Source of the DNA: JAUREX01 sp044356825
Lineage (GTDB): Bacteria > Pseudomonadota > Alphaproteobacteria > Rhodobacterales > Rhodobacteraceae
Assembly: GCA_044356825.1 (NCBI GenBank)
Contig: JBIKVM010000037.1
Location: forward strand, 1-18,445
Reading direction: 5' to 3'
Length of the DNA stretch: 18,445 nt
Position numbers and translations under genes: made by a program. Shown here one piece after another: positions 14,109-18,445 of this stretch; within the stretch, counting starts at the first letter, position 1, and each line of letters begins with the position of its first letter. A model generated the notes under the pieces. It saw nothing but the letters and a program-made list of their open reading frames with translations. It made no database searches and was not told where the DNA came from.

Positions 14109-14137
14109 CCATAGCAGGGGGGCGCGCGCCAAGTCAA
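14109..14137 (-). promoter_or_regulatory. Promoter of the rpmH operon
   Basis: On the minus strand TTGACT (14132-14137) and CTATGG (14109-14114) are 17 bp apart, a form common for strong housekeeping promoters in alphaproteobacteria. The predicted start is about 14102, giving a leader of some 50 nt before rpmH. The reading by eye is good; no mapped start. Confidence 0.6.
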
Positions 14138-14180
14138 CGCCGGAAGCGGCCGGGATCGCATCGAAGGGCAGACGGGGACA

Positions 14181-15590
14181 GTGTCGGGCATGTTGCGGGC
14201 CAATACCCTTTCGGGCCGGTTCCTGGGCCTCACGCTCGTGTTCGTGGCGCTGGCGCAGGTGCTGATCCTCGTGCCCTCGGTGGCGCGCTTCCAGCACGAC
14301 TGGCTCGTCCTGCGGCTCGAGAAGGCGCAGATCGCCGCCCTGACGCTGCTCGCCAGCGAGGGCAGCGTGCCCCCGGCGCTCGAATCGGAACTGCTCGACA
14401 ATGCGGGGGTCTTCAACGTGGTGCTGCGGCGCGACGCGGTGCGCCAGCTCGTGCTGTCCGCGCCGCTGCCGGGGCCGGTCGCGCGCACGCTCGACCTGCG
14501 CGGGGCGCGATCGCCCGAGCTGGTGGCGGCGGCCTTCGCGACGCTCCTGCGCCCCGATCCGGGCGTGCTGCGGGTGATCGGGGCGCCCTCGCACGATGCG
14601 GGGCTGCTGATCGAGGTCACGATCGACCCCGCCCCCCTCACGGTCGCGCTGCGCGCCCATGCGCTGCAGGTGCTCGCGCAGTCGGCGCTCCTCAGCCTCG
14701 CGACGGCGGTCCTGCTCTTTCTGGCGGTGGAGCGGATGATCCTGCGGCCGATCGCGCGCCTCTCGGGGCAGATGCAGGCCTATGCCGCCGACCCCGAGGA
14801 TGCGCGGCGCATCATCGAACCGGCCTCGGGCCTGGCCGAGTTGCGCGCGGCCGAAACCGCGCTGCGCCAGCTCGAGACCGATCTGACGGCCGCGCTGCGC
14901 CAGAAGGACCGCTTGGCCCAACTCGGCACCGCCGTGGCCAAGATCAGCCACGATCTGCGCAACATGCTGACATCCGCCCAGCTTTTCGCCGACCGGATCG
15001 AGGGCAGCGCCGATCCGGCGGTGGCGCGCGCGGCGCCGAAGCTCGTGGGTTCGATCTCGCGCGCGATCGCGCTCTGCGAGGCGACGCTCGCCTTCGGGCG
15101 GGCCGAAGAGCCGCCGCCGCGGCTTGCCCGCCTCGCGCTGCGGCCCCTGGTCGAGGAGGTGTTCGAGGCCGAGGGGCTCGGGCCCGAGACGGCGGGGCGG
15201 GTGCGCGCGCTCGTCGATGTTCCGGCGGGCATGATGCTGCGCGCCGATCCCGAGCAGATCTTCCGCGTTCTTTCCAACCTCGTGCGCAACGCCCGCCAGG
15301 CCATCGAGGCCACCGGGCGGCCCGGCACGGTCGAGATCTCGGCCGCCGAGGACGATGCCGAATGGCGGCTGCGCGTAGGCGATGACGGGCCGGGCCTGCC
15401 CGAGCGGGCGCGCGCGCATCTCTTCGCGCCCTTTCAGGGCGGGGTGCGGCAGGGAGGGGCGGGGCTTGGCCTTGCGATCGCGGCCGAGCTGGTGCGCGGC
15501 CACGGCGGGCGGCTGACGCTCGAGCGCAGCGATGCCGAGGGGACGGTGTTCGCGATCCGCCTGCCCAAGGATGTCGCGGCCGAGGGGTGA
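14181..15590 (+). CDS. Membrane sensor histidine kinase, orphan
   Basis: A 469-residue two-component kinase. Membrane helices lie at about 13-33 and 163-183 and enclose a periplasmic sensor region of about 130 residues with no recognised fold. A HAMP-like linker (about 184-235) leads to the dimerisation helix with the H-box 'KISHDLRNML' (His257), then N-box 'NLVRNARQAIE' (367-376), G1 'DDGPGLP' (401-407) and G2 'GGAGLGLAI' (425-433). The HDLRN form of the H-box is less common than HELRTPL. No response regulator gene is nearby; flanking genes are rpmH (divergent) and tpiA (convergent, 5 bp away). Start is GTG 14181 with GGGGA just upstream, or ATG 14190, three codons in. The signal sensed is unknown. 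Confidence 0.88.
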   Translation: MSGMLRANTLSGRFLGLTLVFVALAQVLILVPSVARFQHDWLVLRLEKAQIAALTLLASEGSVPPALESELLDNAGVFNVVLRRDAVRQLVLSAPLPGPVARTLDLRGARSPELVAAAFATLLRPDPGVLRVIGAPSHDAGLLIEVTIDPAPLTVALRAHALQVLAQSALLSLATAVLLFLAVERMILRPIARLSGQMQAYAADPEDARRIIEPASGLAELRAAETALRQLETDLTAALRQKDRLAQLGTAVAKISHDLRNMLTSAQLFADRIEGSADPAVARAAPKLVGSISRAIALCEATLAFGRAEEPPPRLARLALRPLVEEVFEAEGLGPETAGRVRALVDVPAGMMLRADPEQIFRVLSNLVRNARQAIEATGRPGTVEISAAEDDAEWRLRVGDDGPGLPERARAHLFAPFQGGVRQGGAGLGLAIAAELVRGHGGRLTLERSDAEGTVFAIRLPKDVAAEG

Positions 15591-15595
15591 TGCCC

Positions 15596-16336
15596 TCAGG
15601 CCGCGCGGATGATCGCGGCGAACTCGGCGGGCTTGAGCGACGCGCCCCCGACGAGCGCGCCGCCGACGCCCGCCACGGCGAAGATCGCGGCCGCGTTCGC
15701 CGCCGTCACCGACCCGCCATAGAGGATCCGCACCCCCTGCCCCGCCGCCCCGAAGGCAGCCGCGATCTCGCGGCCGAGCTGGGCGTGAACGGCCGCGATG
15801 TCCTCCATCGCCGGAACCCGGCCGGTGCCGATGGCCCAGACCGGCTCATAGGCGAGATCGAAGCGCGCCGGATCGACCGCGCCCGCCGCCGCCAGCGCCG
15901 CGCGGAACTGCCCCGAGACGACATCGCCCGTGCGGCCCGCGTCGCGCTCGGCCTCGGTCTCGCCCACGCAGAGGATGACGCGCAGACCCGCGCGCTGCGC
16001 GGCCGCGATCTTGGCACCGATCGCGGCGTCATCCTCGCCCCGGTCGCGGCGACGCTCGGAATGGCCGAGGATCACGAGGGTCGCGCCCGCGTCGATCAGC
16101 ATCGGGGCGGAAATCTCGCCCGTGTGCGCGCCCTTGGCGGCGGCGTGGCAATCCTGCCCGCCCACCCCGATGCGCCCCGCGACCCGCGCGGCCAGCGCCG
16201 CGATCAGCGTCGCGGGCGGGCAGATCGCCGCCTCGGCCGCGCCGGGCGCGCCCGCCGCCTCGAGGACCGGGCCGAGCGCGCCGAGGTCGGCCGCCATGCC
16301 GTTCATCTTCCAGTTGCCGACCACGAGCCGCCGCAT
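15596..16336 (-). CDS. tpiA: Triosephosphate isomerase
   Basis: A 246-residue TIM barrel that interconverts dihydroxyacetone phosphate and glyceraldehyde 3-phosphate. Catalytic residues are in place: Lys10 in 'GNWKMNG', His92 in 'LGHSERR', and Glu164 in 'AYEPVWAIGTG'; the phosphate-binding 'YGGSV' is at 206-210 and 'GGASL' at 230-234. Three in-frame ATGs exist (16369, 16351, 16336). 16336 is chosen: it gives the family-typical 'MRRLVVGNWKMNG', has GGGGGGA a few nt upstream, and 16369 would lie inside the -10 box of the candidate promoter. The gene is convergent with the histidine kinase and divergent from fabI. Confidence 0.95.
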   Translation of the reverse strand: MRRLVVGNWKMNGMAADLGALGPVLEAAGAPGAAEAAICPPATLIAALAARVAGRIGVGGQDCHAAAKGAHTGEISAPMLIDAGATLVILGHSERRRDRGEDDAAIGAKIAAAQRAGLRVILCVGETEAERDAGRTGDVVSGQFRAALAAAGAVDPARFDLAYEPVWAIGTGRVPAMEDIAAVHAQLGREIAAAFGAAGQGVRILYGGSVTAANAAAIFAVAGVGGALVGGASLKPAEFAAIIRAA

Positions 16337-16365
16337 GCCATCCCCCCGCATTGCCACCCGTCGGG

Positions 16366-16394
16366 GCATAGCAAAACCGGACGGGGTGCGGCAA
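16366..16394 (-). promoter_or_regulatory. Candidate tpiA promoter
   Basis: On the minus strand TTGCCG (16389-16394) and CTATGC (16366-16371) are 17 bp apart, similar in form to the rpmH promoter. The predicted start near 16359 fits the ATG at 16336 and excludes the one at 16369. Confidence 0.45.
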
Positions 16395-16410
16395 CCGGGC
16401 CGCGCCGGCC

Positions 16411-16439
16411 TTGATGCGCCGCACCGCTTGGCCTAAACG
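16411..16439 (+). promoter_or_regulatory. Candidate fabI promoter
   Basis: TTGATG (16411-16416) and TAAACG (16434-16439) are 17 bp apart. A start near 16446 would leave about 25 nt before ATG 16471. It is divergent from, and non-overlapping with, the candidate tpiA promoter. Confidence 0.45.
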
Positions 16440-16470
16440 CAGGGGGATTGGGCAGATGCGGGGGCATGTC

Positions 16471-17304
16471 ATGGCCGGGGGTCTGATGGCGGGGCGGCGG
16501 GGTCTGATCATGGGCCTTGCCAACGACAAGTCGATCGCCTGGGGCATCGCGCGCATGCTCGCCGAGCACGGCGCCGAGCTCGCCTTCTCCTATCAGGGCG
16601 AGGCGCTGCGCAAGCGGGTGGAGCCACTCGCGGCCTCTCTCGGGATACCGGTCGTGCAGGAATGCGACGTGGGCGACGAGGCCTCGCTCGACGCGCTTTT
16701 CGCGGCCTTGCGCGAACGCTGGGGCACGCTCGACTTTGTCGTCCACGCGATCGGGTTTTCCGACAAGAACGAACTCCGCGGCCGCTACGTCGATACGAGC
16801 CGGCAGAACTTCCTGATGTCGATGGACATCTCGGTCTATTCCTTCACCGCCGTCTGCCAGCGCGCGGCCGCGATGATGGGGCCGGGCGGGTCGCTCCTGA
16901 CGCTGACCTATTATGGCGCCGAGAAGGTGATGCCGCATTACAACGTCATGGGGTTGTGCAAGGCCGCGCTCGAAAGCTCGGTGCAATACATCGCCGAGGA
17001 TCTGGGCAAGGACGGCATCCGCGTCAACGCCATCTCGGCCGGGCCGATCAAGACGCTCGCCGCCTCGGGGATCGGCGATTTCCGCTACATCATGAAGTGG
17101 AACGAGTTGAACTCTCCCCTGCGGCGCAACGTGACGCAGGAAGAGGTCGGCAAGGCCGCGCTCTATCTGCTGTCCGATCTCGGCTCGGGCACGACGGGCG
17201 AGGTGCTCCATGTCGATGCGGGCTATCATGTCGTCGGCATGAAGGCGGTCGACGCGCCCGACATCGACGCCGTCACCGGCCGCAACCAGGGGGCGCGCGA
17301 ATGA
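16471..17304 (+). CDS. fabI: Enoyl-[acyl-carrier-protein] reductase (NADH), FabI
   Basis: A 277-residue divergent SDR that performs the last reduction of each fatty-acid elongation round. 'RRGLIMGLANDKSIAWGIA' (9-27) is the FabI cofactor motif, 'VVHAIGFSDKNEL' (90-102) the usual central segment, and 'YYGAEKVMPHYNVMGLCKAALE' spans 147-168 with the catalytic Tyr157-x6-Lys164 pair. 'SAGPIKTLAASGI' (189-201) is the substrate-loop region. Such enzymes are the triclosan/diazaborine target class. The start is uncertain: ATG 16456, 16471 or 16486 are all in frame. 16471 has GGGGG at good spacing and gives a near-normal length; 16486 would give 272 residues. The stop overlaps the gpt start (ATGA). Confidence 0.93.
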   Translation: MAGGLMAGRRGLIMGLANDKSIAWGIARMLAEHGAELAFSYQGEALRKRVEPLAASLGIPVVQECDVGDEASLDALFAALRERWGTLDFVVHAIGFSDKNELRGRYVDTSRQNFLMSMDISVYSFTAVCQRAAAMMGPGGSLLTLTYYGAEKVMPHYNVMGLCKAALESSVQYIAEDLGKDGIRVNAISAGPIKTLAASGIGDFRYIMKWNELNSPLRRNVTQEEVGKAALYLLSDLGSGTTGEVLHVDAGYHVVGMKAVDAPDIDAVTGRNQGARE

Positions 17305-17807
17305 CCGACCGGCTGCCGCACGAAAAGGGCTTTCACGTCAGCTGGGACCAGATCCACCGCGACGCGCGCGCGCTCGCCTGGCGGCTTCAGGGCCAGGGCC
17401 CCGAGGGCGGCAACTGGCGCGCCGTCGTCGCCATCACCCGCGGCGGCATGGCGCCCGCGATGATCGTGAGCCGCGAGCTCGACATCCGCACGGTCGATAC
17501 CGTCTCGGTCAAGTCCTACAACCGCCACGAACAGACCGAGCCGCGCCTGATCAAGGCGCCCTCGGCCGAGGTGATGGGCGCGGACGGGGCGGGTGTTCTC
17601 ATCATCGACGACCTCGTCGATACAGGCAAGACGCTCGAACTTGTCCGCAGGCTCTGGCCGCGGGCGCATTTCGCGACCGTCTATGCCAAGCCCGCCGGCC
17701 GCGCGATGGTCGACACCTACATCACCGAGGTGAGCCAGGACACCTGGATCTTCTTTCCCTGGGACATGGCGCTGCAATACGTCGAACCCTTCCGCGGCCG
17801 CGACTGA
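17301..17807 (+). CDS. gpt: Xanthine(-guanine) phosphoribosyltransferase
   Basis: A 168-residue type I phosphoribosyltransferase that salvages xanthine and guanine to nucleotides with PRPP. The PRPP-binding motif 'VLIIDDLVDTGKT' is at 99-111, an Arg-Gly-Gly turn ('ITRGGMAPA', 45-53) precedes it, and 'QDTWIFFPWD' (146-155) matches the C-terminal purine-binding loop of E. coli Gpt-type enzymes. The opening 'KGFHVSWDQIHRDARALAWRL' region is typical too. ATG 17301 overlaps the fabI stop (ATGA), so the two are probably co-translated despite unrelated pathways. Preference between xanthine, guanine and hypoxanthine cannot be decided. Confidence 0.92.
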   Translation: MTDRLPHEKGFHVSWDQIHRDARALAWRLQGQGPEGGNWRAVVAITRGGMAPAMIVSRELDIRTVDTVSVKSYNRHEQTEPRLIKAPSAEVMGADGAGVLIIDDLVDTGKTLELVRRLWPRAHFATVYAKPAGRAMVDTYITEVSQDTWIFFPWDMALQYVEPFRGRD

Positions 17808-17815
17808 GGCCCGGC

Positions 17816-18445
17816 ATGGCGCTGCCGCTCAACCCCGCCTTCGCCGAGACCTTCGCGCCCCCGGTGATGGAGGCCCGCCGCTGGCTGGCCGAGACGCCCC
17901 AGCCCGCGGGCCGCGCCATCCTGAACGTGAGCCAGGCCGCCCCCGTCGATCCGCCGCCCGAGGCACTGCGCCGCGTCATGGCCGAGGCCGCGCTCAACGA
18001 TCCGGCCGCCCATCTCTATGGCCCCGTCCTCGGCCTGCCCGCCCTGCGCGCCGAGATCGCGGCGCAATGGTCGGCGGCCTATGGCGGCACGATCGGCGCG
18101 GGCGATGTCGCGATCACCCAAGGCTGCAACCAGGCCTTCTGCGCGGCACTCGCGACCGTCGCGGGGGCGGGGGATGCGGTGATGATGCCGGTGCCGTGGT
18201 ATTTCAACCACCGCATGTGGTGCGACATGGCGGGGCTCGAGACGATCCCGCTGCCGGTCGGGCCCGGCATGGTGCCCGACCCGGCCGAGGCCGCCCGGCG
18301 CATCACGCCGCGCACGCGGGCGATCGCGCTTGTGAGCCCCAACAACCCGACGGGCGCCGAATATCCGGCGGCGACGCTCGCGGCCTTTCGCGATCTCGCG
18401 CGCGCCCACGGCCTCGCGCTCATCCTCGATGAGACCTATCGCGAC
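17816..18445 (+). CDS. Class I/II aminotransferase (PLP), 5' part only
   Basis: An open frame of 210 codons that runs off the window end. The fold-type I pattern is clear: 'HLYGPVLGLPALRAEIA' (about 67-83), 'ITQGCNQAFCAALATVAGAGDAV' near 100-122 (cofactor phosphate region), 'PWYFNH' near 127-132, 'SPNNPTGAEYP' near 174-184 with the conserved Asn, and 'LILDETYRD' at the very end with the Asp that contacts the pyridine nitrogen. The Schiff-base Lys lies beyond the window. GAGG is 6 nt before ATG 17816, 8 bp after the gpt stop, so it is likely third in a fabI-gpt operon. The amino-group donor and product are not predictable from this part. Confidence 0.88.
   Translation, partial: MALPLNPAFAETFAPPVMEARRWLAETPQPAGRAILNVSQAAPVDPPPEALRRVMAEAALNDPAAHLYGPVLGLPALRAEIAAQWSAAYGGTIGAGDVAITQGCNQAFCAALATVAGAGDAVMMPVPWYFNHRMWCDMAGLETIPLPVGPGMVPDPAEAARRITPRTRAIALVSPNNPTGAEYPAATLAAFRDLARAHGLALILDETYRD

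Noticed and set aside
13499..14641. Treating the whole 380-codon frame containing RnpA as one protein
   Set aside because: Only the part after ATG 13906 is RNase P protein-like; the upstream part overlaps rpmH and the divergent kinase in other frames.
14039..15385. A 448-codon plus-strand frame overlapping the histidine kinase
   Set aside because: The kinase frame has all H, N and G boxes; the alternative is Arg/Ala/Gly low-complexity.
1..18445. CRISPR arrays, tRNA/rRNA genes, transposases, phage genes or a defence system
   Set aside because: I found no regular direct repeats, no cloverleaf with T-loop GTTCRANNC pattern in the gaps, and no mobile-element or defence domains; base composition looks uniform.

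Overview
The window is a GC-rich (visually about 65-70% G+C) stretch of an alphaproteobacterial chromosome. Gene content and order point to the Rhodobacterales/Rhodobacteraceae: flgD, an HvrA/H-NS-like regulator, 3-hydroxybutyrate dehydrogenase, a YejA-type binding protein, an entericidin-type lipoprotein, and the block rpmH-rnpA-yidD-ttcA-yidC-MOSC-engB. Assignment below the order is not possible from this sequence. All calls come from reading translated motifs; no database search was run. Coding density is very high and almost all genes are ordinary chromosomal genes. I see no IS element, prophage, CRISPR array, tRNA or rRNA.

Layout. (1) 1-897, plus strand: the 3' end of flgD (flagellar hook cap), then an HD-domain nucleotidase-like gene. 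(2) 904-2108, minus strand: an H-NS/HvrA-like nucleoid regulator and bdhA (3-hydroxybutyrate dehydrogenase). (3) 2109-2319: a divergent control region. On the minus strand it has a promoter, a small hairpin and a strong intrinsic terminator, together about 75 nt. This could be an sRNA gene or a terminated leader of bdhA, and it is the most interesting non-coding signal in the window. (4) 2320-7760, plus strand: an orphan YejA-like periplasmic binding protein, a 38-residue entericidin-like lipoprotein, then three genes packed with ATGA overlaps: an acyl-CoA synthetase, a FrnE/DsbA-type oxidoreductase and a Bcr/CflA-type MFS exporter. The synthetase has no ATG, GTG or TTG at its apparent N-terminus; the best-placed start is ACG.

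(5) 7766-14049, minus strand: a long, mostly overlapping run read as rpmH, rnpA, yidD, ttcA, yidC, a MOSC-domain protein, engB and purB. It combines ribosome synthesis (L34, EngB), RNA processing (RNase P protein), membrane protein insertion (YidD, YidC), tRNA thiolation (TtcA) and purine synthesis (PurB). A good housekeeping promoter lies before rpmH, and a weaker one overlaps the end of ttcA and may serve yidC. (6) 14181-15590, plus strand: an orphan membrane sensor histidine kinase. (7) 15596-16336, minus strand: tpiA, divergent from (8) 16471-18445, plus strand: fabI, gpt and the start of a class I/II aminotransferase that runs off the window.

Three convergent gene pairs (897/904, 7760/7766, 15590/15596) are separated by only 5-6 bp with no terminator between them. 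Antisense frames stay open over long distances because of the GC-rich third codon positions; these are shadows and are not annotated.
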